Counted from the stretch's first letter, positions 1-10,255 are shown. The stretch: 61,553 nt of DNA from Enterococcus dongliensis (GCF_005405225.1 NZ_BJDQ01000012.1:1-61553), one strand, 5' to 3'. The notes: generated by a model from the letters alone, not told the origin. Numbers and translations: made by a program.

Positions 1-76
1 AATCCATCCTCTCGTAGATAAGTTTAATTTATTTCTGTCTCTACGAAAAGTTGTCTAAGATTTGATACTAACACCA
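1..76. repeat. Terminal inverted repeat, left copy (probable mobile-element end)
   Basis: The first 76 bases recur exactly, reverse-complemented, as the last 76 bases of the window (61478-61553); beyond base 76 the two flanks differ. Inside the repeat, TCGTAGA and TCTACGA form a further small inverted repeat. Read outward, the repeat ends with ACACCA next to unique DNA, so its outer edge begins TGGTGT on the other strand, compatible with an IS3-like TG end, but the family was not recognised. The most likely explanation is that both contig ends stop inside copies of the same insertion sequence. A linear replicon with terminal repeats is possible but less likely. Confidence 0.75.
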
Positions 77-275
77 AGAGCTCTCTTTAAGAGTAGCCGA
101 AAATATAGAAAATTACAAAAGAATTTTGCAGACTTCTTCTATAATTTTTCTTTCATACTAACTCCCTCGTATTTAAAAAAAATTCATGAGTTTTTTAATA
201 AAAGCCTTTTCTTTTGCTTAGAAATCTATTATTTTGGTAATAGTATGTATAAATTTAACTAGCGGAGGACGCAAG

Positions 276-2033
276 ATGTCTTATCAAGAAATGCTTTTTA
301 CTTTCTTAGGTGGATTAGGAATTTTTCTTTTCGGAATCAAATACCTAGGAGATGGGTTACAAAAGGCTGCCGGAAATCGATTACGTGAGATTTTAAATCG
401 GTTTACTTCAACACCTTTTCGCGCAGTCTTAGCAGGAATTATCGTAACTGGTTTGATTCAAAGTAGTTCAGGAACAACTGTTTTAGCTGTGGGACTTGTT
501 AGTGCAGGTTTTATGACCTTGAAACAAGCAATCGGAGTAATTATGGGGGCAAATGTAGGAACGACTGTCACCGCTTTCATCATCGGTTTTAATTTAAGCG
601 AGTATGCTCTACCTATTATCGGTACAGGAGCAATCTTGTTGTTTTTTGCTAAACGAAGCTCTTTACAATCGATTGGACAAATTCTTTTTGGATTCGGCGC
701 ACTTTTTTATGGGTTAAAATTAATGGGCGGCGCAATGGATCCCCTTAAGGACCTTCCCCAATTTAATGAATTAATGATTCGGGTCTCCCATCACCCTGTA
801 TTAGGTGTAGGTATTGGAACCTTATTAACGATGGTATTACAAAGTTCTAGTGCGACAATCGGTATCTTACAACAATTATATATGCAAGGCAGTGTGACTT
901 TAACGGCTGCGTTACCGATTCTTTTTGGTGACAACATCGGTACAACAATCACTGCAATCATCGCCTGCTTAGGGGCCAGTATCGCGGCAAAACGAACAGC
1001 CGCATCTCATGTAATATTCAATTTAGTCGGCGCAATAATCTTTACTTTATTGCTGGGACCATTCACCCAACTCGTCACTTTATTTGCCCAATCGTTAGGA
1101 TTGAATCCGGCGATGCAAATCGCTTTTGCTCACGGACTTTTCAATATTTCTAATCTGGCGATTCAATTCTGGTTCATTGCTCAGATCGAATTTTTAGTAA
1201 AAAAAATCGTTCCTGGCAGCGAAAAGAATTTGAACATTCGGCCAGTTACGTTAAGCGAAGCTGTCATCCACACCTCCTCAGTAATGGCAATCGAACAAGC
1301 CAAAGGAGAAATTATTCAGATGGGAAATTACGTTCTTTCTTCTTTGAAAGGAGCACGCAAATATTATCACGACAATAAAGAAGAATGGCATGATGATGTC
1401 TTACAGTATGAAGAAGCCATCAATCAATGTGATGTCGAGCTAACAGAGTATCTAGTAAAAATATCCACAGCGGAACTTTCACCGTTAGAAAGTCAAGAAC
1501 AAGCGATGCTATTAGAATTTACTAAAGATTTCGAACGCATCGGCGATCATTCTATGAATATTATTCGCTATGTGGAAGAATCTATTGCTCTTGAAGAAAA
1601 ACAACGAGCAAAAGACAAAAAAAATAAAGCCAAAACAACGAGCAGTCGTCAGACTTTCTTACTACAAGATGAAGATCTTGAAAAACTTTTTGATAAGGTT
1701 TTGAAAAACATATACAATGCCTTGCAAGTTTTAGAAAACGACGACATGGCGCTCGCTCAAAAAATGCTGTATCGTGAAGAAGAAATCAATCAACTAGTCG
1801 AATTGCTTAGAAAAAAATATATCCGCTTGATGACTAAAGGTGAAGGTCGTGCAGCAGACGGTGTCCTACTGATTGATATCAGCTCAAATCTTGAACGCTC
1901 CAGTGACCGCACATTACACATTGCGAAATACTTTTTAGGAAATAAATACAATTTCAAATACGATACGACAAATTTCCAGTATGAAGAAGCAGAGACTTTA
2001 CCGCTTACTAATATCGTTGATGTAAAAAATTAA
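276..2033 (+). CDS. Na/Pi cotransporter family protein with PhoU-like C-terminus
   Basis: This 585-residue membrane protein should import phosphate with sodium. Two inverted halves each carry the family's QSSS motif (GLIQSSSGTTVLAVGL near residue 60 and MVLQSSSATIGILQQL near 190), and hydrophobic helices fill roughly residues 1-310. The remainder (about 340-570) is charged and helical, with two PhoU-like repeats (the FERIGDHSMNI and LERSSDRTLHI segments). An upstream in-frame ATG at 234 has no ribosome site; the ATG at 276 has GGAGG eight bases before it and gives the usual N-terminus. The gene stands alone, followed by a terminator at 2059-2101. Family call is firm; the substrate is inferred from the family. 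Confidence 0.9.
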   Translation: MSYQEMLFTFLGGLGIFLFGIKYLGDGLQKAAGNRLREILNRFTSTPFRAVLAGIIVTGLIQSSSGTTVLAVGLVSAGFMTLKQAIGVIMGANVGTTVTAFIIGFNLSEYALPIIGTGAILLFFAKRSSLQSIGQILFGFGALFYGLKLMGGAMDPLKDLPQFNELMIRVSHHPVLGVGIGTLLTMVLQSSSATIGILQQLYMQGSVTLTAALPILFGDNIGTTITAIIACLGASIAAKRTAASHVIFNLVGAIIFTLLLGPFTQLVTLFAQSLGLNPAMQIAFAHGLFNISNLAIQFWFIAQIEFLVKKIVPGSEKNLNIRPVTLSEAVIHTSSVMAIEQAKGEIIQMGNYVLSSLKGARKYYHDNKEEWHDDVLQYEEAINQCDVELTEYLVKISTAELSPLESQEQAMLLEFTKDFERIGDHSMNIIRYVEESIALEEKQRAKDKKNKAKTTSSRQTFLLQDEDLEKLFDKVLKNIYNALQVLENDDMALAQKMLYREEEINQLVELLRKKYIRLMTKGEGRAADGVLLIDISSNLERSSDRTLHIAKYFLGNKYNFKYDTTNFQYEEAETLPLTNIVDVKN

Positions 2034-2058
2034 CAGCTTAAGGCCCTATCTCACTCAA

Positions 2059-2101
2059 ACCAATTTCAAAAAATCTAATTTTTTGGGATTGGTATTTTTT
2101 T
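2059..2101 (+). terminator. Intrinsic terminator of the Na/Pi cotransporter gene
   Basis: An imperfect stem, ACCAATTTCAAAAAAT paired with ATTTTTTGGGATTGGT through G-U pairs, is followed by a T-run. It lies 26 bases after the stop codon. Confidence 0.75.
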
Positions 2102-2162
2102 ATGTTTAACAACTATTAAACAGCAGGAAAATACACCCTAAAATATTAAATAATTTATCTAT

Positions 2163-2264
2163 ATTGGATAGATACTCAAAACAGCATAGCTCTAAAACAG
2201 TTTGTTCCTAATGAAGACCGTGAAATTTGTTTTGAAAGCATTCAAAACAGCATAGCTCTAAAAC
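2163..2264 (-). CRISPR. Type II-A CRISPR array: two repeats, one spacer
   Basis: The 36-bp repeat at 2229-2264 reads GTTTTAGAGCTATGCTGTTT... on the minus strand and ends in CTTTCAAAAC. A second repeat at 2163-2198 keeps the first 23 bases and is degenerate in its last part, as expected of the terminal repeat. The single spacer is 30 bp (2199-2228). The leader is on the cas side (2265 up to csn2); its last bases before the first repeat are CTACGAG, the leader-anchoring motif known from one group of type II-A loci. No further repeats follow in either direction. Confidence 0.93.
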
Positions 2265-2382
2265 CTCGTAGACCAATTTGGTTTTCAAAGATTTCGTAAT
2301 CGCGCCACTCATCCATAGCAAGATTTCAGTTTTGAATGCCTCATTCATTATTTATATTTTATTATCAAAGAACGCATTGAAT

Positions 2383-3048
2383 CTAGTTTCCCAATACAAA
2401 ATTTAAGAAATAATCTTCATCTAAAATATATTGATCAGTCTCTGCTACTTGTCTTGGCTCTAAGTAAAGAACAGTCGTATTGTATAAAGAAATATAATTG
2501 TTTAACTCTACTAATTCTTCTTTTGTCAAATAGGAGCATACATTAATGAAAACCAACAATTTTTTCTTTGTTAAGTTTTTGAAAACTTGAACAATTTCTA
2601 CTAATTTTTCAAAAATTGAATCACTAGTTGTTTCAATTTTGATTCCTAATGCTTTAAATAATTCAATGATAGTGATCTCATCACATTCTAAATCTAGTTC
2701 ATGTTCCAATAACTCATAGCCGATTAGTTCACTGATTGTTGCAGTCAGCTTGTCAATCATCGATTTTACTTCTGGTCTTTCATTTAATTGTAGCTCTAAA
2801 TCTGTATAAATCAACTTCAATGTAGCCGCTGAGTTAATATCATATCCTAATACATCAGTGACTAGCATTAGTTCTGAGGGTTTGATTGATTTTTGCTTAT
2901 CATCAAATAATCGTAATTCGGATTCATCCTGATATTGATAAAAATATTTTGTTAATAGGGCGAAAATTTTAGTGTCTTCTACTGTTAAAATCGTAGCAGA
3001 ATTTAGTTCGATCGGCTGATCTAACATTTCAAAATTAAGTTTCATCAT
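2383..3048 (-). CDS. csn2: CRISPR-associated protein Csn2 (type II-A)
   Basis: This 221-residue protein is the fourth gene of the cas operon. Csn2 forms a ring-shaped tetramer that binds double-stranded DNA ends and is needed with Cas1-Cas2 and Cas9 for spacer acquisition. Its length and place (after cas2, next to the leader) fit the short Csn2 subfamily, and the opening [14 protein letters not shown] resembles known family starts. The start codons overlap the end of cas2 by 14 bases, implying translational coupling. Two consecutive ATG codons follow a GGGGATA ribosome site. Its presence defines subtype II-A rather than II-C. No frame damage is seen. Confidence 0.92.
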   Translation of the reverse strand: MMKLNFEMLDQPIELNSATILTVEDTKIFALLTKYFYQYQDESELRLFDDKQKSIKPSELMLVTDVLGYDINSAATLKLIYTDLELQLNERPEVKSMIDKLTATISELIGYELLEHELDLECDEITIIELFKALGIKIETTSDSIFEKLVEIVQVFKNLTKKKLLVFINVCSYLTKEELVELNNYISLYNTTVLYLEPRQVAETDQYILDEDYFLNFVLGN

Positions 3049-3376
3049 AATTATCCCCTAAAAAAACAATTCTGTCATCCGTATTTCCAATACAAGTGTC
3101 ATACTGACCATTTAAATAAACCATTCGTGAAAATTGTTTTTCAGTCACTGTTAGCAAGGTAATCAGGCCCTTATTGGGATTATTTTGTTTTAGCCGTGCA
3201 ATCATTGCCTTAGATGCTGTCCCATTTAACAGAATTTTACTATAGACTGAAAACTGATGCATGATGAAACCTTCACTTAATAAAAATTTTCGAAAAGTAC
3301 GATATGCTTTTCTTTCATCAGCTGTTTCAGTCGGCATATCAAACATTAATATCATCCTCATATAGCGATAACTCAT
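3035..3376 (-). CDS. cas2: CRISPR-associated endoribonuclease/adaptation protein Cas2
   Basis: This 113-residue protein is the small partner of Cas1 in the spacer-integration complex. The N-terminus [18 protein letters not shown] shows the family's first beta strand with the conserved Asp of the ferredoxin-like fold, followed by the basic [18 protein letters not shown] segment typical of type II Cas2. The gene overlaps cas1 by four bases and csn2 by 14 bases, so all three are probably translated in series from one mRNA. Length is normal and the frame is intact. Confidence 0.95.
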   Translation of the reverse strand: MSYRYMRMILMFDMPTETADERKAYRTFRKFLLSEGFIMHQFSVYSKILLNGTASKAMIARLKQNNPNKGLITLLTVTEKQFSRMVYLNGQYDTCIGNTDDRIVFLGDNYDET

Positions 3377-4239
3377 ATCCTAAACTCTGGAATCCTTTCT
3401 GATTCTTCATTCAATACTTTAACTACCTTTTTTGTATAATCACTGACTATATTTGTCAAAAACATTGTCTTAGAATTGTAAACATATTGGTTGGTAAATA
3501 ATTCAAAAATCGCACGTTTGATTACCTTAAATTCGTCAGTACGATTTGCATAAACAATTTGATCAACAATTGGGCGAAACGGCTCCATCAAATCACTGGC
3601 TAAATTAAAATCATTAAACTGATTAGCATGTTTCAGCCCAAATTGAGTCATACAACCGCATTTAACGATTTCTCTGGCAAAAATGCTCATCAATAAAGTA
3701 TAACCATAATTTAATCCTGCATTGATTGCATTTTCGCTGTCTCGTGAAAAATCATTACCAAATAACGTATTAAAATAAATTCTAGCCGCATGTCCTTCTC
3801 GATTTGATGAATCAAAAATCTCAAGCTCATTGTGTAAATTGATTAATGCTTTTGTTTTTTCTTGAAACTCTAGTTCCATTAAAACTTGACATTGATTCAA
3901 GATTTTTTGTGAAATAATTTCTGTCCAAACAATCCCCTTCTGTTCTAAGGTCCAATTCAATTGTCGGCTTAATTGTAAACTACTATCATGACGACCATAA
4001 AAAGGTAGCAACTTGCCAATAGGCAGACGTTTATCATCACAAAATAAAATCAAAATATTTTCATCAACTAAGCGTTTTATCAACATCGTTGTAATCATAA
4101 TATCCGTAGTTTCCAAAAGTAAGACATCGATTTCCGATAGATGGATCATTTCAGTTTGAGAAGCTGATTTATAGACTAAATGATTATTTTTATAGGCTAA
4201 TTTTGAATGCGTATTTACCACAATCGTTCGCCAACCCAT
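3373..4239 (-). CDS. cas1: CRISPR-associated integrase Cas1 (type II)
   Basis: This 288-residue protein is the metal-dependent integrase that inserts new spacers at the leader end of the array. The opening [19 protein letters not shown] and the later EGHAARIYF and [24 protein letters not shown] stretches carry the conserved acidic and histidine residues of the active site. The gene starts right after cas9 and overlaps cas2 by four bases. Length matches type II-A Cas1, and no catalytic residue appears missing, so adaptation should be possible even though the present array holds only one spacer. Confidence 0.95.
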   Translation of the reverse strand: MGWRTIVVNTHSKLAYKNNHLVYKSASQTEMIHLSEIDVLLLETTDIMITTMLIKRLVDENILILFCDDKRLPIGKLLPFYGRHDSSLQLSRQLNWTLEQKGIVWTEIISQKILNQCQVLMELEFQEKTKALINLHNELEIFDSSNREGHAARIYFNTLFGNDFSRDSENAINAGLNYGYTLLMSIFAREIVKCGCMTQFGLKHANQFNDFNLASDLMEPFRPIVDQIVYANRTDEFKVIKRAIFELFTNQYVYNSKTMFLTNIVSDYTKKVVKVLNEESERIPEFRI

Positions 4240-4241
4240 AA

Positions 4242-7200
4242 CTATTCACCTAATTTCCAATGAGTTTCATATAGACCCGTAATCGATTGATTAATAATTG
4301 TTGCAGCTAAAAGTTCTCTTATATTTGTATAACGTTTACGAGGAATCGTTGTATCAAAAAATTTGAAATCTGCTGGTGCGCCCATTGCATTAAATTGCAT
4401 TAAATTCAAAAAAGATTGAGCAATTAATTTGATATCGGCATCTTGATTTTCTTTAAATAGACTTTCTAAGTTCTGCAAATTTTTATCCGCTAATGTATAG
4501 TTTTTAGCAAACTGTTTCACTATCTCAAACAGTTCAGTAAACATCGGCTTATGATCTATTAGATACTTCAAACTTTTCCCGTCTATTTCTTCATAATGCT
4601 TCGCATGGTAAAGTAATTCGATCAAATGACTTGGTAAAACCATTTGATTGCCTTTTTGTGCTTCGGTGGCACTAGCAACTAATCGTCGGCGACCATTCTC
4701 TAACTCATATAAAGTGTATTTTGGTAATTTTGCTATAACTTGTGGATTATTATAGCCCTTTTCAGTTAGAAATTTCTGTGGATTTTCTTCAAACCTCTTT
4801 CGTTCCATAATGGTGATTCCCACAATCGCTTTTGTGACTTTTTGCTGTTTTCCTTTTTCATAAGTGATAACGACTGAATATGCGATATTTGGGCTATCAA
4901 AGCCGCCATATTTTTTAGGATCCCAATCATTTTTTCTTGAAATCAGCTTCGGTGAATCTCCTTTTGGCAAAACTGATTCTTTAGAAAATCCTCCCGTTTG
5001 AATTTCGGGTTTCTTTACAATGTTCATTTGTCGATAGTTCATTACTTTTTTAACCGTTGAGATATTTTTCTGATCCCAAAGAATTTCACCATTTTCGTCA
5101 ACTTTTTTTTGACTACTTTCGAAAAAAAGCATTAGATTACTATAGAAATTTTTCTTAGCAGTTGCCTTATTCTCTTTAAACAAGTTAAATTTGTGATACT
5201 CGCCATAAACAAATTCTGGTTCAAGCTGTGGATAAACTTTCAGTAAAGCTTGCGAAACAACACCGTTTAAATAGGCATCATGAGCATGATGGTAGTCATT
5301 CACTTCACGGATTTTGTACAGTTTGTAAATCTGACGAAATTGACTGGTCAGAGCTGATTTTAGAGTAATGACTCTGGTCGTATGCTCTTCATTGGCATTA
5401 TATTTTTGATGTAAAATTCGGGCGACATGCTTGGTAATTTGGCGTGTTTCAACTAATTGTCGCTTAATAAAATGTGCTTTATCCGCCTCGCGTAATCCTC
5501 CACTAACTCCTTTAGTCAAATTATCAAATTTCCGCTGACTCATCAGATTGGCTTTTTTTAATTTCTCCCAATAACTGATCATTTTATTTACGACACTCTC
5601 GCTTGGGACATCGTTAGATTTTCCTCGATTCTCCTTTGAACTAACTAAAACGATATTATCGATGGAATTGTCTTTGATAAAGCTTTGTGGAATAATGTGA
5701 TCGATGTCATATTGAGCAAGTTTATTGATGTCCAACTCATCTCCGGTATACATATCCTTTCCATTTTGTAAATAATATAAAAATAACCGATCGCTTCTTA
5801 AATTCACACCATCTAAAGGATATTCTCTCAAAATATTACTACCGAGTTCTCTCATCGCATCTTCCAACACTTTTTGTCGAGCGCGTGACTTGTTTCTTCC
5901 TGCATTCGTTGTCTGATTCTCTCGAGCCATTTCTACTACAATATTTCTAGGTGGGTATCCCATAATCCCCACGATTTCATCAACAATTTTTAGACTTTGC
6001 AAAATACCCTTTTTGATTGCTGGACTGCCTGCAAGCTCTTTGACGATTTCATGTAAATCTGCTGATTGATCAACGGATTGATGTTGCTCAATAATTTCTT
6101 TAAAGGATAGCATCTCATCGTTGATTAACTGCATCAAATTACGATTTTTATTTCTAGGAAAATCATCGTCGCGCATCAAGTAATCTAAAATAGTTTTCTT
6201 TGATTGTTTATCTCGAATCCCATTGATCAGTTCTGCTGATAGACGTCCCCAACCGGTATAGTGTCGTCGCACTAATTTCTTAAGAATATTTTGATCAAAA
6301 TAAGAATCAAATTTACTTAGTTGTTCTCTGATCATTTTCCGATCTTCAAAAACCGTTAAAATTTTAATGACTTCTTCAAACAACGCTTCATTTGCCGGAT
6401 CATCCAATATCTCTTGGCTGACTCCTAATTTTATCAAGTCCTGATATGTGCCATAACTTGCATTAAACCGCTGCTCAACCCCCTTGATCTCAGCAGTTTC
6501 AATCATATAATGATTTTTCAAAAACTTCTCAAGTAGCTTGCAGTCGACTTTACGATTCTTTTTAAACAATTCGTTAAATATCTCTTGTTTTTCAATACTT
6601 GAAAAATATTGTATCTCTCCTCGATCATCGACATACGATACTCGGGTCAATTCATTAAACACCATATATTTCTCATAGAGCATACTATGCTTTGGCAGCA
6701 CTTTTTCTTGTGGCAAATAACTGTCATAATTAATCATTTTTTCTATAAAAGCGGTCGCTGATTTTCCTTCATCGATGATTTCCGTGAAATTCCATGGTGT
6801 AATCGCCTCTTCGTTTCTTCGACTCGACCAAGCGAACCGACTGTTTCCTTTGGCTAGAGGTCCAACATAATAAGGGATACGAAAAGTAAGGATTTGTTCA
6901 ATCTTGCTTTGATTCTCTGCTAAAAATGGATAATAATGCTTTTGCTTGCCAATAATTGCCTGCAATTCTTCCAAATGAATCTGATGTGGTATCACTCCAT
7001 TATCAAATGTCCGTTGTTTTCTTAAGAAATCTTCTTTTCTAACCTTATCTAAAAAGTAATCAGCTCCTTCTACATTTTTGAGTAAATTCTCCAAATATTT
7101 ATAAAAATCAGCCTGCGTCACACTATTTTCAATATACCCAGCATAGCCTTTCTTCTGTTCGTCTCGAAATACTTCAAAATATTTATCAGGCAATTCTTTT

Positions 7201-8228
7201 CGAATAAAACTTTTAAATTTTTCTAAATCGGCTTTATGATCCTCATAACGTTTCACTAAACTTGCTGACAGTTTTGCTTTGGTACTTAAATCTTTCACGG
7301 TCAAAATACCCGATAATTCCACTGCATCATAAACAGTTTTGGCGTCAGCAAAAACTTCTGCGTACTCATCTCCAATCGAAGCCAAAAGACCCTCTAGTTG
7401 GTCTTCATATTCGTCTTTAGAAAATTGCAATTTAAATTCTTCATCCAATTGAAAATATTTTTTAAAACTTCCTTGATTGCCAACAATCATTTTTAGAAAT
7501 TGCATAAAGATTCCATTGGTTTTTTCTTCAGGAAACAACTTAAGTACGTTTTCTGCTTTTTTCTGACGCGATAAACGCTCCTGTAGCAGCACACTGATTT
7601 TTTCTATATCAGTCGATTCACAGATGTTCTCCTGAGTGTTAAATGTTTGATTGTATGCCTGGATAAAAGTTCTAAAAGTTTCTTTCACGGAAGAATTTTC
7701 GATATTTAACTTCCCTTCAATTAAAAAATTCCCTCGAAACTTGACAATATGTGCTAATGCCAAATAAATCAGGCGTAAGTCAACCTGTTCAGATGCATCA
7801 GCCAAATATTTTCGTAAGTGATAAATCGTTGGAAACTGCTCATGATAAGCAATCTCTTCTTCCAACGTTGCAAAAATTGGATGACGCTCATTTCTTTTTT
7901 CTTCTGGAACTAAAAAACTGTCATCTAAGCGATAGAAAAAATTTTTATCAACTTTAGCCATTTCTATTTGAAAAATTTCTTGTAGATAGCGAATTCGATT
8001 GCGTCTGCGTGTGTATCTTCTGCGTGCAGTTCGCTTCATCCTTGTTCCTTCAGCAGTCTCTCCTGCTTCAAATAAACGAACACCCCAAAAATTCTTTTTA
8101 CTTTTTTTCTTTGAACCGTTTCCTTTGATTTTCATATTTTTTTTGATCAAATCGTAGTTCGGATCTAGAACTGCCCAGCCAACTGAGGCTGTTCCAATAT
8201 CTAGTCCAATTGTATAATCTTTATTCAT
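4242..8228 (-). CDS. cas9: Type II-A CRISPR effector nuclease Cas9
   Basis: This 1328-residue protein is the RNA-guided DNA endonuclease. RuvC-I is at the N-terminus ([12 protein letters not shown], catalytic Asp10), followed by the arginine-rich bridge helix ([14 protein letters not shown]). RuvC-II is [12 protein letters not shown], the HNH nuclease is [10 protein letters not shown] (catalytic His844), and RuvC-III is [12 protein letters not shown]. The C-terminal PAM-interacting domain contains PRKRY, whose Arg1297 and Arg1299 align with the two arginines that read GG in S. pyogenes Cas9, so an NGG-like PAM is inferred. All nuclease residues are present. Start: ATG after GGGGAGG. It is the first gene of the cas operon, with tracrRNA encoded divergently upstream. 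Confidence 0.97.
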   Translation of the reverse strand: MNKDYTIGLDIGTASVGWAVLDPNYDLIKKNMKIKGNGSKKKSKKNFWGVRLFEAGETAEGTRMKRTARRRYTRRRNRIRYLQEIFQIEMAKVDKNFFYRLDDSFLVPEEKRNERHPIFATLEEEIAYHEQFPTIYHLRKYLADASEQVDLRLIYLALAHIVKFRGNFLIEGKLNIENSSVKETFRTFIQAYNQTFNTQENICESTDIEKISVLLQERLSRQKKAENVLKLFPEEKTNGIFMQFLKMIVGNQGSFKKYFQLDEEFKLQFSKDEYEDQLEGLLASIGDEYAEVFADAKTVYDAVELSGILTVKDLSTKAKLSASLVKRYEDHKADLEKFKSFIRKELPDKYFEVFRDEQKKGYAGYIENSVTQADFYKYLENLLKNVEGADYFLDKVRKEDFLRKQRTFDNGVIPHQIHLEELQAIIGKQKHYYPFLAENQSKIEQILTFRIPYYVGPLAKGNSRFAWSSRRNEEAITPWNFTEIIDEGKSATAFIEKMINYDSYLPQEKVLPKHSMLYEKYMVFNELTRVSYVDDRGEIQYFSSIEKQEIFNELFKKNRKVDCKLLEKFLKNHYMIETAEIKGVEQRFNASYGTYQDLIKLGVSQEILDDPANEALFEEVIKILTVFEDRKMIREQLSKFDSYFDQNILKKLVRRHYTGWGRLSAELINGIRDKQSKKTILDYLMRDDDFPRNKNRNLMQLINDEMLSFKEIIEQHQSVDQSADLHEIVKELAGSPAIKKGILQSLKIVDEIVGIMGYPPRNIVVEMARENQTTNAGRNKSRARQKVLEDAMRELGSNILREYPLDGVNLRSDRLFLYYLQNGKDMYTGDELDINKLAQYDIDHIIPQSFIKDNSIDNIVLVSSKENRGKSNDVPSESVVNKMISYWEKLKKANLMSQRKFDNLTKGVSGGLREADKAHFIKRQLVETRQITKHVARILHQKYNANEEHTTRVITLKSALTSQFRQIYKLYKIREVNDYHHAHDAYLNGVVSQALLKVYPQLEPEFVYGEYHKFNLFKENKATAKKNFYSNLMLFFESSQKKVDENGEILWDQKNISTVKKVMNYRQMNIVKKPEIQTGGFSKESVLPKGDSPKLISRKNDWDPKKYGGFDSPNIAYSVVITYEKGKQQKVTKAIVGITIMERKRFEENPQKFLTEKGYNNPQVIAKLPKYTLYELENGRRRLVASATEAQKGNQMVLPSHLIELLYHAKHYEEIDGKSLKYLIDHKPMFTELFEIVKQFAKNYTLADKNLQNLESLFKENQDADIKLIAQSFLNLMQFNAMGAPADFKFFDTTIPRKRYTNIRELLAATIINQSITGLYETHWKLGE

Positions 8229-8263
8229 TGTGTCCTCCCCAAATGATTTTTTTGATTTAGACT

Positions 8264-8291
8264 TTTACTTTTTCTCTATTCTTGTTATAAT
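8264..8291 (+). promoter_or_regulatory. Promoter of the tracrRNA
   Basis: TTTACT (8264-8269) and a perfect TATAAT (8286-8291) are 16 bases apart and sit just before the anti-repeat. Confidence 0.7.
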
Positions 8292-8297
8292 GAATTT

Positions 8298-8386
8298 GTT
8301 GGAAGTTTTCAAAACAACATAGTGAGTTAAAATAAGGCTTAGTCCGTAATCAACTTTTAAAGTGGCGCTGTTTCGGCGCTTTTTTT
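8298..8386 (+). ncRNA. tracrRNA of the type II-A CRISPR system
   Basis: The anti-repeat (about 8301-8333; contains TTTTCAAAACAACATAG) pairs with the crRNA repeat, with the usual internal bulge before GTTAAAAT. The nexus AAGGCTTAGTCCGT and the ATCAACTTTTAAAGTGG module follow, closely parallel to S. pyogenes tracrRNA. It ends in a GCGCTG/CGGCGC hairpin and seven T residues (8365-8386). It is transcribed away from cas9. The 5' end is estimated from the promoter; shorter processed forms are expected after RNase III cleavage. Confidence 0.93.
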
Positions 8387-8581
8387 GTGTCTTCAAAAAA
8401 CTTGCATGTGCAAACGTTTACTTAGAGTTTATCACTCTTCTTCTTTACATAAAATAGAAATTTAATGGTAAATCCTCTCTTTTTTTTTTTAAATATCTTT
8501 CTTTATTTTGCACTAAAATTTCTCTATATTTTAACGAATAATCCAAGTCTATATTAGTGAAATCGGTAGTTGTGACCAGAC
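8387..8581. other. AT-rich intergenic gap after tracrRNA
   Basis: No gene-like frame was found here. A cre-like string (TGCAAACGTTTACT, 8406-8419) and a long T-run near 8480-8490 are present, but the gap lies between two converging transcription units, so neither has an obvious target. Confidence 0.5.
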
Positions 8582-8619
8582 AAAAAAACCATCCCTTTAA
8601 CCAAAGGGATGGTTTTTTT
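8582..8619. terminator. Bidirectional terminator
   Basis: AACCATCCCTTT and AAAGGGATGGTT form a perfect stem bounded by A- and T-runs, so it can stop transcripts from either side, mainly the minus-strand gene that follows. Confidence 0.85.
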
Positions 8620-9025
8620 ATTTTTCAGGAATGTCCAAAAATTCGCTATGCATTTGTTTGTAGTGTTTAACACTCAATGTTTCAAAAACAGCGATCACTG
8701 GATTTTCATAATTTAAATCTTTTTGGAACTCATTTAGTTGTGCAGCTAATTTTTTATATTCTACTAACTCTTCCGCAAACAAATAGCCTTTCAACGCAAT
8801 ACTTTCATGTTGATCTTTGTCAAAACAAAAGAGGCTGCCGGTACGATTATGACGGATATTTTCGGCCGTTCGTCCATCACCGTTGATATAAAATTTAAAA
8901 TAGTAGAACCCATTTCGTTCAAGTGGTGGTGAAACAGCAATCATATGCGGGAATCCGCGATTATCAATCGTAGTCAGCGTAAATGTGTCGGCATTAGCTA
9001 ACAAAGTCTCCATATTCTTATCCAT
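8618..9025 (-). CDS. Pyridoxamine 5'-phosphate oxidase-like FMN-binding protein
   Basis: This 135-residue protein has the split-barrel pattern of the pyridoxamine-phosphate-oxidase-like family: a short helix, the strand pair TFTLTTIDNRGFPHMIAVSP, then the FYYFKFYINGDGRTAENIRHN segment where these proteins bind a flavin phosphate, and the SIALKGYLF strand. Such small proteins are flavin reductases or general-stress proteins; the substrate is unknown. An upstream in-frame ATG (9070) lacks a ribosome site; the ATG at 9025 has AGGAGG nine bases before it. Single gene, ending in a bidirectional terminator. Confidence 0.75.
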   Translation of the reverse strand: MDKNMETLLANADTFTLTTIDNRGFPHMIAVSPPLERNGFYYFKFYINGDGRTAENIRHNRTGSLFCFDKDQHESIALKGYLFAEELVEYKKLAAQLNEFQKDLNYENPVIAVFETLSVKHYKQMHSEFLDIPEK

Positions 9026-9224
9026 TTTAAAACCCCTCCTAAACTTTATTCTTTTATTTTTCTGGTACATCTGGCAACATAACTTATTTTTACTTCTTCT
9101 CTTTACCTTATCATCTTTATCCTAAAAAAACTGTTCCGACGAACTGAATCTGCAAAAATTGATTATTTTTGCTTTTTTTCTCAATAAAACCTGATATGAT
9201 AAAGCACAGAAAGGACTGATAAAA

Positions 9225-9545
9225 ATGTTTGAACCAACGAAATCACGAAAAAGTACGGTCCCTTTTGATCTTGTCCCTGAACACATGCAGCAAGAGATTT
9301 GGCACATGATCTTCATGCGACCTTCTAAAGGATTACCGCTTACATCCCCACAGCGCTTTCATTTCTTCAAAAATAAAATAGCACACACATTGAGTCTCGT
9401 CTATTCCCAAAGTGAGCCTTATTTTTCTGACGGGATTACTGCACCGTATGTTCAGGACTACGAAGACGTAGAATTTCCTAAAGTCATGTATGTCTATGAC
9501 GATGGAACTGAATTGATTATGACTCTTGATGAAAAAAACGTCTGA
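9225..9545 (+). CDS. Small DUF960-like protein of unknown function
   Basis: This 106-residue soluble protein begins MFEPTKSRKSTVPFDLVPEH, has a central aromatic helix pair (QQEIWHMIF and RFHFFKNKIAHTL) and an acidic C-terminus. The arrangement resembles DUF960 proteins of lactic acid bacteria, which also have a loop ending in EPYF after the second helix; this is pattern recognition only, and the function of that family is unknown. An AGAAAGGA ribosome site precedes the ATG. The terminator at 9533-9568 is shared with the convergent UspA gene. Confidence 0.6.
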   Translation: MFEPTKSRKSTVPFDLVPEHMQQEIWHMIFMRPSKGLPLTSPQRFHFFKNKIAHTLSLVYSQSEPYFSDGITAPYVQDYEDVEFPKVMYVYDDGTELIMTLDEKNV

Positions 9546-9568
9546 CTTTTCATGTTAGACGTTTTTTT
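9533..9568. terminator. Bidirectional terminator between DUF960-like and UspA genes
   Basis: ACGTCTGAC and GTTAGACGT pair; the stem is flanked by A- and T-runs on both sides and overlaps the end of the plus-strand reading frame. Confidence 0.85.
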
Positions 9569-9570
9569 GA

Positions 9571-10008
9571 TTATTTTACTACCATGACATTACATGGTGC
9601 CTGATTCACTACATAAGCAGTGGTCGAACCAACAAATAACAACGATAGCGCACCTAACCCCGTTGCCCCCATCACGATCAGATCTGTCTCCAATTTCCCT
9701 GCTAATTCCACAAGCTCTCGTTTTGGATTTCCTGCAATAATCTGGGAAGTCAAATGGACCTCTTGTTCTTCTGCGATACGATGATGTTCTAATTCCGCAA
9801 TGATCCTCTGGGCCTTTTCTCGGACTTCTTGCATCAATGGAATCGAATTTCCTCCGGTTGTTCCGCTAAAACTAGCCGTATCAATAACTGTTGCTAAGGT
9901 CAATTTCCCTTTATTTCTTTTTGCGATATTGATTGCTTCATCAAATGCTTTTTTGGATTGCGCGGAGCCATCCACAGCAACTAAAATATTTTTATATTCA
10001 TCAACCAT
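9571..10008 (-). CDS. Universal stress protein UspA family (copy 1 of 4)
   Basis: This 145-residue single-domain Usp protein starts MVDEYKNILVAVDGSAQSKK, the family's first strand and Asp. The nucleotide-binding motif GATGLGALSLLFVGST fits G-x2-G-x9-G-S/T, so it should bind ATP and dimerise. An ATG 18 bases upstream is in frame but would swallow the AAAGGGGCGG ribosome site, so the inner start is preferred. The gene is monocistronic. Usp proteins respond to starvation, acid or oxidative stress; the trigger here cannot be read from the sequence. Confidence 0.9.
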   Translation of the reverse strand: MVDEYKNILVAVDGSAQSKKAFDEAINIAKRNKGKLTLATVIDTASFSGTTGGNSIPLMQEVREKAQRIIAELEHHRIAEEQEVHLTSQIIAGNPKRELVELAGKLETDLIVMGATGLGALSLLFVGSTTAYVVNQAPCNVMVVK

Positions 10009-10255
10009 CTTTGCCGCCCCTTTCAATCATAGTCTATCATTCTACCATAATTACTAAAAATAGAAATAACTATTTCTCTTTATTTTTTTACTTTTCAAAA
10101 ATTAAACCAGCTTAAAAGATGTGGAAAAAAATTGTTCTTTTTATCTCTAGGTGCTAAACTTTATCAACCAATAAAATATTGACTTAACTGCTCATCTAAG
10201 AAATATACCATACTCTTTATAAAAAGAGATTTGACTAAAATAAGGAGAATCTATC

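Noticed and set aside
62-262. Reading frame at the left end, starting inside the terminal repeat
   Set aside because: It has no ribosome site, has AT-driven composition (Phe/Lys/Tyr) and matches nothing; its first codons are repeat sequence shared with the kinase end.
2265-2345. Further CRISPR spacers and repeats on the csn2 side
   Set aside because: After CTACGAG there is no repeat match at the expected spacing; the stretch is the leader.
8406-8419. cre-like catabolite control site TGCAAACGTTTACT
   Set aside because: It lies between converging transcripts with no start codon or promoter nearby that it could control, and the first consensus base does not fit.
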